From: Legionella sp.
GTDB lineage: Bacteria; Pseudomonadota; Gammaproteobacteria; Legionellales; Legionellaceae
Direction of reading: 5' to 3'
NCBI GenBank assembly: GCA_031291095.1
Contig: JARLJR010000113.1
Coordinates: forward strand, 1-55,881
Length of the DNA: 55,881 nucleotides
The notes beneath the pieces were generated by a model that searched no databases, had not been told where the DNA came from, and was given only the letters and a program-made list of their open reading frames with translations. Positions 26,931-35,767 of the stretch are shown here, piece by piece. Both the position numbers and the translations under genes were made by a program. How positions within the stretch are numbered: the stretch's first letter is position 1; each line of letters starts with the position of its first letter.

Positions 26931-27020
26931 AAAACGTCATCCCGAACGTAGAGAGGGATCTCCTGCTTGTGGCTCCGTGCTTGCGTCGGAGATCCCTCTC
27001 TACGTTCGGGATGACGTTTT
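26931..27020. repeat. Perfect 33-bp inverted repeat (GTCATCCCGAAC family, copy B)
   Basis: Arms 26931-26963 and 26988-27020 are exact reverse complements, ending in AAAA/TTTT so it can terminate transcription both ways. It lies between the convergent propeller and ABC genes. Relative to copy A the stem differs (GTAGTGAGGG versus GTAGAGAGGG) with matching change in the opposite arm. Confidence 0.9.
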
Positions 27021-27062
27021 GTGAAGATGAGGGGGAGAGCAAACCTACCCTACACAACCACG

Positions 27063-27689
27063 TTAAACCAACCGCATCCCTAACAGCTCAACCTTTATCG
27101 GATTTAATCGCTCAAGATGAGCATCATGATGTGTCGTTAATAGAATGCCACAATGAGCCACCTTTTCTTCCAGCAGCTCTAATAACACCTGCTGTGATTT
27201 CTTATCCAAACCATTTAAAGGTTCATCTAAAATAATAAAATCAGGCTGCCCTATCAGCGCAGAACTTAGCAGAAATTTCTTTTTTGTACCAAACGACATA
27301 TTAGCGATTTTAGTATGCGCATGTGCTTGTAGCTCAAATCGCTCAAGAAGCTGATTAACTTCCGCTGCATTTTTTGTCCTTACTTTTGCAAGCCAAGACA
27401 CAAACTCATATCCCGTTAAAAAAGGATAAATCGGTAAATCATCGGGAATATAAAATAATCTTTTTGCATTAACACTATTATCTTTTACTAAATAGTTATT
27501 ATTCAGCACAACAGCACCTGAATCAGGAGAATCCAGACCAACTATTAAACGTAACAGGGTGGATTTTCCAGCGCCATTCTCCCCAGTAAGATGATACACC
27601 CGTTGCTGAAAGGTATAAGATAAGTCAGTAAACAAAACCTTATTAGCAAAGGATTTATTAATCTTCTGAAGTTCGATGCTACGCTCCAA
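27063..27689 (-). CDS. ABC transporter ATP-binding protein
   Basis: 208 aa. Walker A LTGENGAGKSTLLRL, Walker B FIILDEPLNGLD and switch His LTTHHD are intact. The signature reads MSFGTKKKF rather than LSGGQ, as in several ABC-2/bacteriocin-immunity-type exporters. It overlaps its partner permease by 11 bp. Substrate unknown; export of a peptide or lipid-like compound is plausible. Confidence 0.9.
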   Translation of the reverse strand: MERSIELQKINKSFANKVLFTDLSYTFQQRVYHLTGENGAGKSTLLRLIVGLDSPDSGAVVLNNNYLVKDNSVNAKRLFYIPDDLPIYPFLTGYEFVSWLAKVRTKNAAEVNQLLERFELQAHAHTKIANMSFGTKKKFLLSSALIGQPDFIILDEPLNGLDKKSQQVLLELLEEKVAHCGILLTTHHDAHLERLNPIKVELLGMRLV

Positions 27690-28980
27690 AGCAAGCTCCT
27701 AAAACAAGATATTGAACCACGCCACTACCCAGGGTACTCAGCAACGAGGAAAATAAGCAAAAACGTAATGATTGGGCATAAAAAATTCGATTAATTATTA
27801 GTCCAATAGACCCCATCACCCACATAACCAAGAGCAATAACAAATAATTTTTAAAACTAAAAATACAGAACAAAAAAACAGGAACTAGAATTACAAATAA
27901 TAATAACGAAATAATAGCTAGTTCCTTTACAAAGTTAATTTGCCGCTGATAAGGAAAAACCCTATGAAATAAGGCGTAATCTAGTTTTCTCTTTTCAAAA
28001 AGAATAAATAATGTAGATAAAATATAAATTTGTAAACTCACCAAAACAAGAACGATCGCTTCGCGACTCTCTAGTGCTTCTTGAGGGGACAATATTTGTA
28101 AAATCAATCCTGAGACGGCGAAACAAAGAATTAATTTTGTGATAAACGCTCTTTTTCTTTCTCTTAAAACGACTAATTGCAGAAGGAAAATACTCTGACG
28201 CTTATGAGCATTTAATGTATGAATAGACGTTGTTTTAAATAAATAATTTCTTTTGACTACACTCGGTTGCACAGTCCAAATAATTAGCCCACTTAGTAAT
28301 ATAACAAAGCAACTAACACTATAATTTACAAACCAACTTGCCTGCGTTGAGCTCCAAACAACGAATACCAATACAGAAAACAATAAAATACCATTCGCTA
28401 TGTTTCGATAAAGACAATTCCATAATAATGTAATTATTGCCAATATCGTAGCAGCATATAAGCAGTATTGGGATGAAACAAACCATAGCTCTTTAGAATA
28501 GTGAAGAATATTTATCGCCCCAAAGAAAATGGCTAACCAAACAATATTTAATGACACTAAAAGAATAATGAAATCTATTTTCTTATAAGCACGAGAAGAG
28601 ATACATAAAGTATGCAAATATTCTCTGAACTCCCCACCTTTTATAAAGGTTAATTGGGTTACGGTCATGGCCAGCAAAAATACTAACAATGAAACTAAAT
28701 AAATCAGTTTCTCTTTTAAGGTCTTAGATGGATCGATAAGGGCATAAAATGGAATACCTAGTGCTTGAATATGCTCCACTCCAGGCATTAATAGGCAAAT
28801 GATAAAAACGGACAATAACTTGTGTCGAGCAAGAAACTCCTTCGTTTCAGAAAAGTAATACTTTATACGAAACCTGAGGAAATGCTGATTAAAAGCGTCC
28901 TTATCCAACTGGATTAATTTAAACATAGATAAATATACTCGTACTACAAAAATTTTATGGCTACCTTGGGTAAAAAGCAT
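27679..28980 (-). CDS. ABC-2-type membrane subunit
   Basis: 433 aa with about ten hydrophobic helices, and no nucleotide-binding motifs. Coupled to the downstream ATPase gene, so it should be the channel subunit of that exporter. The start is uncertain: ATG at 28980 or the one at 28926 (MFKLIQLDKDAF); neither has a clear ribosome site and the latter gives a more ordinary N-terminus. No specific family recognised. Confidence 0.8.
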   Translation of the reverse strand: MLFTQGSHKIFVVRVYLSMFKLIQLDKDAFNQHFLRFRIKYYFSETKEFLARHKLLSVFIICLLMPGVEHIQALGIPFYALIDPSKTLKEKLIYLVSLLVFLLAMTVTQLTFIKGGEFREYLHTLCISSRAYKKIDFIILLVSLNIVWLAIFFGAINILHYSKELWFVSSQYCLYAATILAIITLLWNCLYRNIANGILLFSVLVFVVWSSTQASWFVNYSVSCFVILLSGLIIWTVQPSVVKRNYLFKTTSIHTLNAHKRQSIFLLQLVVLRERKRAFITKLILCFAVSGLILQILSPQEALESREAIVLVLVSLQIYILSTLFILFEKRKLDYALFHRVFPYQRQINFVKELAIISLLLFVILVPVFLFCIFSFKNYLLLLLVMWVMGSIGLIINRIFYAQSLRFCLFSSLLSTLGSGVVQYLVLGACFGA

Positions 28981-29027
28981 AGTAATTTTCAGCCAATAAG
29001 TACACCAATGATTTAATTTTTTCTGTT

Positions 29028-29060
29028 ATTAATAAATGCTTAATGTTTATTTGTTATACT
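29028..29060 (+). promoter_or_regulatory. PmrA-box-like direct repeat with -10 element
   Basis: ATTAATAAA (29028-29036), two bases, CTTAATGTT (29039-29047) match the Legionella PmrA consensus of two cTTAATatT half-sites spaced by two. TATACT follows at 29055-29060. The arrangement, with the box where a -35 element would be, matches PmrA-activated effector promoters. Confidence 0.6.
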
Positions 29061-29092
29061 ACTGAGGACCTTACTTTATAAGAGAGAATGAT

Positions 29093-29746
29093 ATGTGGCT
29101 TTTTAAGTTTTTTAATTCTGCCTCGGAAAGCGAATCACTAACTGATGCTTTAATGATAGGCTCTACATCTGCAGCCGCTGTAGTCGCGTCTCCTGTGATC
29201 TTTGGATTTCTTATTTTAAATCGTGTTAATCCAACATTAGGAAATGCGATTCTAAACAAGCTGGGCCTAGGATCTAATATGCATGACGAGTTAGATTTAG
29301 AACAAATGCTGGCAACAGGCCACTATTATGAAGAAACTGAGGGAGCAATAGCTTTTGCACAACAAGAACAATCTGAAAGGCACAAAGCACACGCACTAGT
29401 AAGCAAAATTGTAGAAAAACTTGCTAATGACTATGCGACGGCAGAGACATTAAAAGAAATTCCTGAAGAATACTTATGTCCTATTACCTTAAGTATTATG
29501 GTAGAACCAATGCGAGTTGTAACCTTTGTTGAAAACAAAGAAGTTATTCATTATTTTGACAAAGATGCAATCGAAGGATGGTTAGAAAACCATGACACCA
29601 ATCCTCTGAATAGACAAGTGATTGTGTCGATGGAACAAGATGACGAACTTAAACAAGAAATTCGTAATTTTGTCGATGATCCTAAAAACCATAAAGAGAA
29701 TGAGGAAGAGCTCACTGGATCCACAACTTTAGCTGCTATGCGCTAA
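29093..29746 (+). CDS. U-box protein, candidate translocated E3 ubiquitin ligase
   Basis: 217 aa. Residues about 122-195 form a U-box: IPEEYLCPITLSIMVEPM, a FDKDAIEGWLENHDTNPLNR core and VSMEQDDELKQEIRNFV, matching the RING-like fold without zinc ligands that recruits ubiquitin-charged E2s in eukaryotes. Residues 21-43 form a hydrophobic segment that could insert in a host membrane. The C-terminus has an E-block (KENEEEL) followed by small and hydrophobic residues, the known Dot/Icm signal type. A PmrA-like box precedes it. Known Legionella U-box effectors include LubX and GobX; this one has a single U-box and a different N-terminus. Confidence 0.85.
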   Translation: MWLFKFFNSASESESLTDALMIGSTSAAAVVASPVIFGFLILNRVNPTLGNAILNKLGLGSNMHDELDLEQMLATGHYYEETEGAIAFAQQEQSERHKAHALVSKIVEKLANDYATAETLKEIPEEYLCPITLSIMVEPMRVVTFVENKEVIHYFDKDAIEGWLENHDTNPLNRQVIVSMEQDDELKQEIRNFVDDPKNHKENEEELTGSTTLAAMR

Positions 29747-29762
29747 TCCTGCTCCTTCGTAG

Positions 29763-29782
29763 CCCGGTTGCCTGCAACCGGG
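29763..29782. terminator. Palindrome between convergent genes
   Basis: CCCGGTTGC / GCAACCGGG with a 2-nt loop, just after the U-box gene. No T tract follows on either strand, so it may work only as a 3'-end stabiliser. Same motif family as 52287 and 20882. Confidence 0.5.
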
Positions 29783-29818
29783 AACTCATCACACCGATAC
29801 AGCTCAAAGAATATCTCG

Positions 29819-30109
29819 TTATTGTTCAAACTGCGACATAATATTTTTTAATGGAAAACTTTCGCTAACCACGCTAACTGCTTTTTTAAAAACAGAAAAC
29901 ACCTGTTCTTCCCTGTTTTCGGTGATACTGCCATCAACAATAAGCTTTGTAAGCTCAGCTGCAATTTGCATTTGATTATTACAGGCACTAATTGTATCTC
30001 TCATTACGTCAACCATCATATCGTTGTTATAATCCTCTTCCTCAAAAAGCGACATGAAATCCATCTCTTCTTCTTGATTTTCAATTTTATTTTTCTTAGC
30101 CATGTTCAT
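29819..30109 (-). CDS. Hypothetical 96-aa acidic protein
   Basis: Acidic and helical, with a run of Glu/Asp (NQEEEMDFMSLFEEEDYNND) near the N-terminus. Not recognised. The ATG at 30109 is chosen because AGG lies eight bases upstream; a GTG two codons earlier overlaps that site. It is the last gene before the island boundary. Confidence 0.5.
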   Translation of the reverse strand: MNMAKKNKIENQEEEMDFMSLFEEEDYNNDMMVDVMRDTISACNNQMQIAAELTKLIVDGSITENREEQVFSVFKKAVSVVSESFPLKNIMSQFEQ

Positions 30110-30347
30110 TCTCACTACCTGTCAAAAAGATGGAAGTTAATCATTTAACTGTATAAAAGCAAGAGAAATTTTACTAAGCATTCATGTAATGGGTTTCGAA
30201 GACCCTTCGGGATAGTTGCATTTCTGCGATTAACACCATGAGGATATCAGTTAGTAAACAAAATTTATAAATGAACAGTGTAGGATTATATTTTGAGATA
30301 TTTTCTCTGAAGATTAAATCTTAGATAAGAAAGTTAAGAAAGAAGAT

Positions 30348-30373
30348 TTGGTGCCCAGGGCCGGAATCGAACC
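30348..30373. repeat. Left attachment site of the island (orphan att repeat)
   Basis: 26 bases identical to the tRNA-Leu 3' end at 46869-46894. No tRNA gene adjoins this copy, so it is the far end created by integration. Confidence 0.92.
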
Positions 30374-30422
30374 CAGCTTTAACCTGTTGATTTTTAATAA
30401 TATAAATAATGAGGACTCGAAT

Positions 30423-30443
30423 CTTACCCAAGATCTTACCCAA
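30423..30443. repeat. Paired CTTACCCAA repeats, left end
   Basis: CTTACCCAA at 30423-30431 and 30435-30443, 12-bp period. The identical pair with the same period occurs near the right end (46703-46723). Likely integrase arm-type binding sites. Confidence 0.6.
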
Positions 30444-30527
30444 CTTGGCGTATGATAACTTATTTGAATCGTTACGAAAAGCTATGAATGAATAAGAAAA
30501 TGGCATATCTAGATTCAGCTTCATCTA

Positions 30528-31277
30528 TTATTGATTTCGGGCCACTGACATAAAGCATTCATACTGTATAGGGACATAACCATTAACTTGATATTCATTA
30601 AACCAAGAGTTAAGTTCCTGTTTTGCACTTAACTCAAAAGCATTTAGATCGATGTCAGAGGTAGACAAAAATAAATACTCTACACCTTGTTGGGTTAATT
30701 GATGGGTATGGCGGCATTTGAATATTTTATAGTTACCTTCGCCATATAATCTATTAAGTAGTATGTAGGAATCTGTTTCTACGTGAATCGAAAGAGGATG
30801 TCTTTTTTTGTAGTTATGGATAATTTGATTATATTTTTTTGAACAGTTTGTATTGGAATCGTCACGAGAATTCCACACGGTAATTATCTGAGAATTGTAA
30901 TTAGCCGCATCAGCAATAATTTCTTTTATTTTCTCAATGTCCATCCAATGTAATGACTGGGGAAAAACAAAAGCATCAATACTTCCTTTTTTTAAAATAA
31001 CATCTTCGGCACTAGACTCTATGAAAGTTACTTTATTATTGTTATTTAATTCTACTTTGCATTCTGCAAGCATTTCAGCACAAGGATCTACTGCATAAAT
31101 TTCATAATCATACTTTAATAAGTCTTTAGTAAAGATACCTGTACCACATCCAAACTCAACAATTTTTGATCCAGGTTTTAATAGATTTGCTAAATACTCA
31201 AAAACAGGGACAGGATAACTTGGTCTAGCATGTTTATAGAAGTGTGCTTTTTGAGAAAAAATAGTCTTATAAGTCAC
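30528..31277 (-). CDS. Class I SAM-dependent methyltransferase
   Basis: 249 aa. SAM-binding motif IVEFGCGTGIFTKDLL, acidic loop YAVDPCAEML, then SAEDVI and FPQSLHWMD typical of small-molecule methyltransferases. The start appears to be GTG at 31277, with AAGGAGC six bases upstream. Last gene of the YcaO/HExxH operon, nine bases after the flavoprotein. It probably methylates the peptide product or a precursor of it. Confidence 0.88.
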   Translation of the reverse strand: MTYKTIFSQKAHFYKHARPSYPVPVFEYLANLLKPGSKIVEFGCGTGIFTKDLLKYDYEIYAVDPCAEMLAECKVELNNNNKVTFIESSAEDVILKKGSIDAFVFPQSLHWMDIEKIKEIIADAANYNSQIITVWNSRDDSNTNCSKKYNQIIHNYKKRHPLSIHVETDSYILLNRLYGEGNYKIFKCRHTHQLTQQGVEYLFLSTSDIDLNAFELSAKQELNSWFNEYQVNGYVPIQYECFMSVARNQ

Positions 31278-31286
31278 AGAAGCTCC

Positions 31287-32774
31287 TTAATTTTGGTAAT
31301 CTAAAACACATTTAGCAGCAGCCTCCCCTGCGATTTTTCCAAATACTGATCCCGCCATTAGGCCACTGCCTCCTGCATAATTCCCCCAAAATAAGCCTCC
31401 TACAATTTCTCCGCAAGCAAATAAATTCTGGAAAGGTATATTATCTTTTCTAATCACTTGAGTATCTTTATTAATTTTTAACCCACCGTAAGTAAATGTA
31501 ATCCCTACTTTTACAGGAAAACCAAAAAAAGGTGGCTTATTAATAGCAAGAGCCCAGTTACTTTTAGGCGGAAAAAGATTGGTAGTACTTACTCCATCTA
31601 ACCTACTCAAATTAATTTGTTGTGGGATTATTGCTCGATTAAAACATTCAATATTTTTTTCAAATTCAACATAATCAATACCAAGAGCTTTACCTAACTC
31701 AACCAATGTATTTTCTTCTGCATAATTTCCATTATCAAAATAATTTTTGGACAAAAACCTTGCGGTTTTTTGATCAAAAATCTGATACGCAATTTGCCCT
31801 GGTTGCCCAATAATTTTTCTGCCAAGTTTTGCATAGATAAAATTGGAGAGATGTCCACCCTCATCAAAAAATCGTTCGCCCTGAGTATTAACAGTGACAC
31901 CATAATTAAAAGCATATCTTGAGTTATTTTGGCTTTCCTCATTTTCACCTGGAAGCATATAGGGCTTTAAGTGGCTATATTGTGGCGTTGCATGACATTC
32001 GGCATAATCTCCATAAAGAAGAGCACCAATGTTAGCAGCAGATGTTATTCCTTGTCCTGTGTTAAATGGTACCCCCCTAAGTGCTGCATGTTCCCAATGA
32101 GGACCAAGATATTTCTTTCTCATTAAAGAGTTGGCTTCATAGCTTCCACAGGCAAGGATAATTGTTTTTGCTTGCATTCTAATCTGTTCATTCTTGTATA
32201 ATACTTGTACATATTTAATGTAATTATCACAAGCGATCAAATCTGTAAGTTCACATTCATAAATTATATGAACTCCCTTACGTTCTGCTAAAGAAAAATT
32301 AATATTTTGTAGTTCTCTACCACCACCCGCTATTCTAATAGGTAAACTACCAGCCACTATTCGAGGTTTTATTTCCCATTTATGGCCTAAGCTATGTAAC
32401 CAGCGGGCAGTTTCATATGAGTTTTTAACAAGAATCGAAGATAATTCAGGGTGAGCGCGATCATCTGAAACGTCCATTAAATCATTATAAAATTTATCTT
32501 CTGGGTAAGCTAAATAATGTTTTTTTAAACGAGCTAATTGCTCTTCTGTAATTTCAGCTAACTCTAAGAATGCTAATAGGTTATTAATCTCAGAATGTGC
32601 AAATCTAAAATTCATCGTAAGAGAACTATTTCCACCACGCTCTTTATAACTTGCTTTTTCAATTACTACGACATTTCGAGTTTTATGTATAGCAGAAATT
32701 GCAGCACAAAGGCCGGCGTTTCCACCTCCAATAACCAATACATCAATATCTTTTATCTGCTTTAAATTATTCAT
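31287..32774 (-). CDS. FAD-dependent oxidoreductase (fumarate reductase/TcuA-like flavoprotein)
   Basis: 495 aa. N-terminal dinucleotide-binding motif DVLVIGGGNAGLCAAISA and C-terminal FAD motif FACGEIVGGLFWGNYAGGSGL belong to the succinate dehydrogenase/fumarate reductase flavoprotein family, closest by eye to tricarballylate dehydrogenase TcuA. No membrane partner such as TcuB is present. In this operon it may oxidise or reduce a C-C bond in the peptide or make a building block. GATGAGA precedes the ATG. Confidence 0.88.
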   Translation of the reverse strand: MNNLKQIKDIDVLVIGGGNAGLCAAISAIHKTRNVVVIEKASYKERGGNSSLTMNFRFAHSEINNLLAFLELAEITEEQLARLKKHYLAYPEDKFYNDLMDVSDDRAHPELSSILVKNSYETARWLHSLGHKWEIKPRIVAGSLPIRIAGGGRELQNINFSLAERKGVHIIYECELTDLIACDNYIKYVQVLYKNEQIRMQAKTIILACGSYEANSLMRKKYLGPHWEHAALRGVPFNTGQGITSAANIGALLYGDYAECHATPQYSHLKPYMLPGENEESQNNSRYAFNYGVTVNTQGERFFDEGGHLSNFIYAKLGRKIIGQPGQIAYQIFDQKTARFLSKNYFDNGNYAEENTLVELGKALGIDYVEFEKNIECFNRAIIPQQINLSRLDGVSTTNLFPPKSNWALAINKPPFFGFPVKVGITFTYGGLKINKDTQVIRKDNIPFQNLFACGEIVGGLFWGNYAGGSGLMAGSVFGKIAGEAAAKCVLDYQN

Positions 32775-32784
32775 ATTCTCATCA

Positions 32785-33582
32785 TTAACTTAATTTCATT
32801 TGTGATAATGAGCCCACGTCTTTAAAACCAAATTTTCTGTATAGGTTCAATGCGGGAATATTTGATGTATCTACAAATAAAAACGCACCTTTGTACTTAT
32901 CACAAATATCATTTAATAACTTTGATAATAATAATTGACTAAAACCACGACCTCTATATTTTTCATCGGTATAAACATAACTAAGACATCGATAACCTTG
33001 AACTTCCCGAATCCAAGCAGCAATACTTACTACCTCATCATTAACTTTTATCCCCATAAATTCTCTTGTGGAAGATAAAATTAATTTTTTAGCCCCTGGT
33101 TCATCAAGTGTTGTATTTAGTCGTTCAGTTGAAAATTTACCGACAAGTACATGCGCCCCAAAATCATTAAGCTCTTCTCCTTTAAGAAATTCAAATTCTG
33201 ATGAAATTGAAGTAATGTGTTCACTTATTTCTTTGGACATTAAAAGCATTTTTGTACTACTGTATTTTTCACTTAAACTGTGCAGATAATCCCCAATTTT
33301 ATTGATTAACTCATCTGCACCTTCAATAATTTTAACAATGTAATTTGCTTTTAGATGAATAAAAATTTCTAAAGCTCTCTCTGGATTTGTAGTTACAGAA
33401 AAAAATAAACTACTTTTTTGAGGATGAAAAATAGCCAGATTTTCATTGGACATTTTGAATATTTTTATAGGCTCCGTAATACTTTGATTCTCAATTAAAG
33501 AAAGCAACTTGCTGTTCAATAATAATTGACTGTACAGAATTCCTAATTCAATTTCATTCAGTGTGTTAGATTCAGATATCAT
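32785..33582 (-). CDS. GNAT-family N-acetyltransferase with extra N-terminal region
   Basis: 265 aa. The GNAT core is C-terminal: GYRCLSYVYTDEKYRGRGFSQLLLS contains the acetyl-CoA loop (R-G-R-G-F) and is followed by FVDTSNIPALNLYRKFGFKDV. The first ~150 residues are not recognised. The start is the ATG that overlaps the MFS stop as ATGA; upstream extension of the frame lies inside the MFS gene. In peptide pathways GNAT enzymes can cap the N-terminus or give self-resistance. Confidence 0.85.
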   Translation of the reverse strand: MISESNTLNEIELGILYSQLLLNSKLLSLIENQSITEPIKIFKMSNENLAIFHPQKSSLFFSVTTNPERALEIFIHLKANYIVKIIEGADELINKIGDYLHSLSEKYSSTKMLLMSKEISEHITSISSEFEFLKGEELNDFGAHVLVGKFSTERLNTTLDEPGAKKLILSSTREFMGIKVNDEVVSIAAWIREVQGYRCLSYVYTDEKYRGRGFSQLLLSKLLNDICDKYKGAFLFVDTSNIPALNLYRKFGFKDVGSLSQMKLS

Positions 33583-34760
33583 AATTTTGACAATTTCATC
33601 CTTGGTAAAAATTTGATAAAACATAAGGCAGAACAAAGACAGCATATACTGGCCAAGAGATATATTTTTTGATAATCCGTAATCGTGAGCAATAATCCAG
33701 CTAGTAAGCTAGCAAAACCTCCAATAATAGAAACATACGTTTTCCGAGCTGTAGCTATCAACCGCCAGTCAGAAGGCTCCTCAGCGCAGTCTTGAAAAAA
33801 GCTTTGCCATACAGGAAGGGAAAAAGTATTGATGAACTCTAAAAATGAGACCATTCCAATAAAAAGATAAATCGAATGGTGAGTCGCAATTATTAGAAAC
33901 GGTAAAGCATAAGATAATCGTAACCATTGCGATTGGGGAGCATTGATAACATGTTTTTTCGTAATTAGGGAGATAAACAGCGCCCCCAAAAAACTAAATG
34001 TAAATTGAGAAATATAGTAGAAAGAAATCAGCTTATCACTCGCATTGAAAGATTCTTTTAATATATAAATCACAGAGCCATTCAATAAAAATAAGGATAG
34101 TGCAAGAAAACCATGCGAAATTGTTAGTTTTCTAGATTTTTGTCTAAATAAAATTAAGAGCGTAATTGGTGTTGTTGATAAACGAGTAAATGGTTGTCCT
34201 ACACATTTAGAACGATTTACTAATACCGCAGCAAATAAGTAAGTTAAGGCATCTAAAATAAAAACTGTTGAAGAAGCTCCCCAAGTGAGTAACGGGACGG
34301 CCAGTGCTGAACCTAAGATGGTACCGAAATTTTCATAGGACTTTGTGATACCAATTAAATTTTGACGAGAATTTGACGATACTTGGCTAATTGTTCCAAT
34401 TAAACTTTCATAATAACCTCGACTGCTTGTATTAATAATTGATGAGAGCAACGTAATTACAAACAGGCTTGGGATGAGTATTTTATTATTAATAACAGCC
34501 AAAAATAAAATCGTTATTGCTAATAAGAAATTACATATCACTAAAGACGATTTATCAGTATTTCCGATTTTAAAACGCCCAATAATTTGGCATGCAACAA
34601 AACTACCCAACAATTGAACAAATATTTGTAAGGCCATTATTAATGGGTTATGAGTTTTATTGTATATAAGTAAAGGGATAAAAATCATAGACATTGCACA
34701 GCCTAGGGAGGAAATTCCTGCGCTTAATGCTAGCCATTTTATATCAGAGATACGTTTCAT
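33579..34760 (-). CDS. MFS transporter (likely product exporter)
   Basis: 393 aa with about twelve membrane helices and the domain order of major facilitator drug exporters (compare MFS_3/enterobactin exporter-like). The ATG at 34760 is preferred as AGAGGA lies just upstream, overlapping the YcaO stop. It is coupled to YcaO upstream and to the GNAT gene downstream (ATGA). Probable function: export of the modified peptide and self-protection. Confidence 0.88.
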   Translation of the reverse strand: MKRISDIKWLALSAGISSLGCAMSMIFIPLLIYNKTHNPLIMALQIFVQLLGSFVACQIIGRFKIGNTDKSSLVICNFLLAITILFLAVINNKILIPSLFVITLLSSIINTSSRGYYESLIGTISQVSSNSRQNLIGITKSYENFGTILGSALAVPLLTWGASSTVFILDALTYLFAAVLVNRSKCVGQPFTRLSTTPITLLILFRQKSRKLTISHGFLALSLFLLNGSVIYILKESFNASDKLISFYYISQFTFSFLGALFISLITKKHVINAPQSQWLRLSYALPFLIIATHHSIYLFIGMVSFLEFINTFSLPVWQSFFQDCAEEPSDWRLIATARKTYVSIIGGFASLLAGLLLTITDYQKIYLLASICCLCSALCFIKFLPRMKLSKL

Positions 34761-34768
34761 TTTTCCTC

Positions 34769-35767
34769 TTAACAAAAAGGGTCTGGAGGTACAGCAGGTA
34801 TTTTATTTTTTTGCACCATTTCCCGAACTAATGGTTTAGTAAGTAACTCATCTGTAAACGCCTTTACTAAATAAAAATTTCCCCATCTCCGAAGTTCTGC
34901 AATGTACAAATGATTTAAATCTTTTAAATATTTTGAAATAACTTGCTTGAAACTTGTATCTATTAAATAAGTATTATTTTGCGAGGCACTTATTTTACTC
35001 AGTAAATGTTCTTCTTGTTTAGCTGCAGTTTCACCATACAAGGTATCTAATCTATTAATTGTATCTAAACGATTTCCTTCTCTCCCTTCTTTTTGGCGAC
35101 AAAGCAAATTGGTAATCAACAATAAAGCTTCTTCCCGAGCTTTTTTCAGCGATATTTCCCAGCTGGCACTACAACGTGAACCACAATACATGATTGGATT
35201 AATTTTGGATTTAACGATTGCTAAAACAAAAGGAATAGAACTATTTGCAACGGCATAATATTCGATAAAGTAACTATCATCTATTGGTTCATTTTTTATC
35301 TTATACAATTGATAATCTAAGTACCAAATCTTACATAAGATATCTCGCTCTATCAGTTCATAAATTGCATGCTCAATAGCAAGATTTTTATCAGAGTGGA
35401 AGCTTAAACCACTTGCAGAGGATAATGAATTCTCAGTGCGAACTAATAAGAATTCTGCGGGTATTTTTTTTTCTTGAACTTCATTCGAAAAAATAGTTTT
35501 TGCTAAAAAACCGTCTTGGATGGTACGTTCAGAGAAACTTGGGCCAAACGCTAGCATTCTTTCCATAGCCTCATAGCACGACCTATCTATTACTTCTTGC
35601 AAGTCGTAGCCCGCAGCATGCCCATAAAAATTATGCGAAATCGAATGCTTATCTCTTATTGAAGCAGCACTGTCTGAAACAATTAAGTTAGGATCAAGAG
35701 GGTGATAAAACCAAGAAAACCTAATTGGAATTTTTTCAATTTCTAGCTTTCCAGTATTAAAGCGCAT
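34769..35767 (-). CDS. YcaO-domain cyclodehydratase/thioamidase-type enzyme
   Basis: 332 aa, near the short end for YcaO. Family signatures: GHAAGYDLQEVIDRSCYEAMER (49-70), SASGLSFHSDKNLAIEHAIYELIERD (118-142, with the ATP/Mg-binding glutamates) and SRCSASWEISLKKAREEAL. The C-terminus ends P-A-V-P-P-D-P-F-C, the proline-rich tail that orders the active site in YcaO enzymes. YcaO proteins use ATP to activate a backbone amide, giving azolines, amidines or thioamides. No ThiF-like or TfuA partner is encoded beside it. Its start overlaps the HExxH gene by 25 bp. Confidence 0.9.
   Translation of the reverse strand: MRFNTGKLEIEKIPIRFSWFYHPLDPNLIVSDSAASIRDKHSISHNFYGHAAGYDLQEVIDRSCYEAMERMLAFGPSFSERTIQDGFLAKTIFSNEVQEKKIPAEFLLVRTENSLSSASGLSFHSDKNLAIEHAIYELIERDILCKIWYLDYQLYKIKNEPIDDSYFIEYYAVANSSIPFVLAIVKSKINPIMYCGSRCSASWEISLKKAREEALLLITNLLCRQKEGREGNRLDTINRLDTLYGETAAKQEEHLLSKISASQNNTYLIDTSFKQVISKYLKDLNHLYIAELRRWGNFYLVKAFTDELLTKPLVREMVQKNKIPAVPPDPFC

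Noticed and set aside
26969-27235. 88-aa plus-strand ORF
   Set aside because: Starts inside the palindromic repeat and is antisense to the ABC ATPase.
27063-27689. Degenerate ABC signature MSFGTKKK as evidence of inactivation
   Set aside because: Similar signatures occur in functional ABC-2-type exporters, and all other motifs are intact.
30321-30524. 67-aa minus-strand ORF over the left att site
   Set aside because: Covers the att repeat and AT-rich island-end sequence; no coding character.
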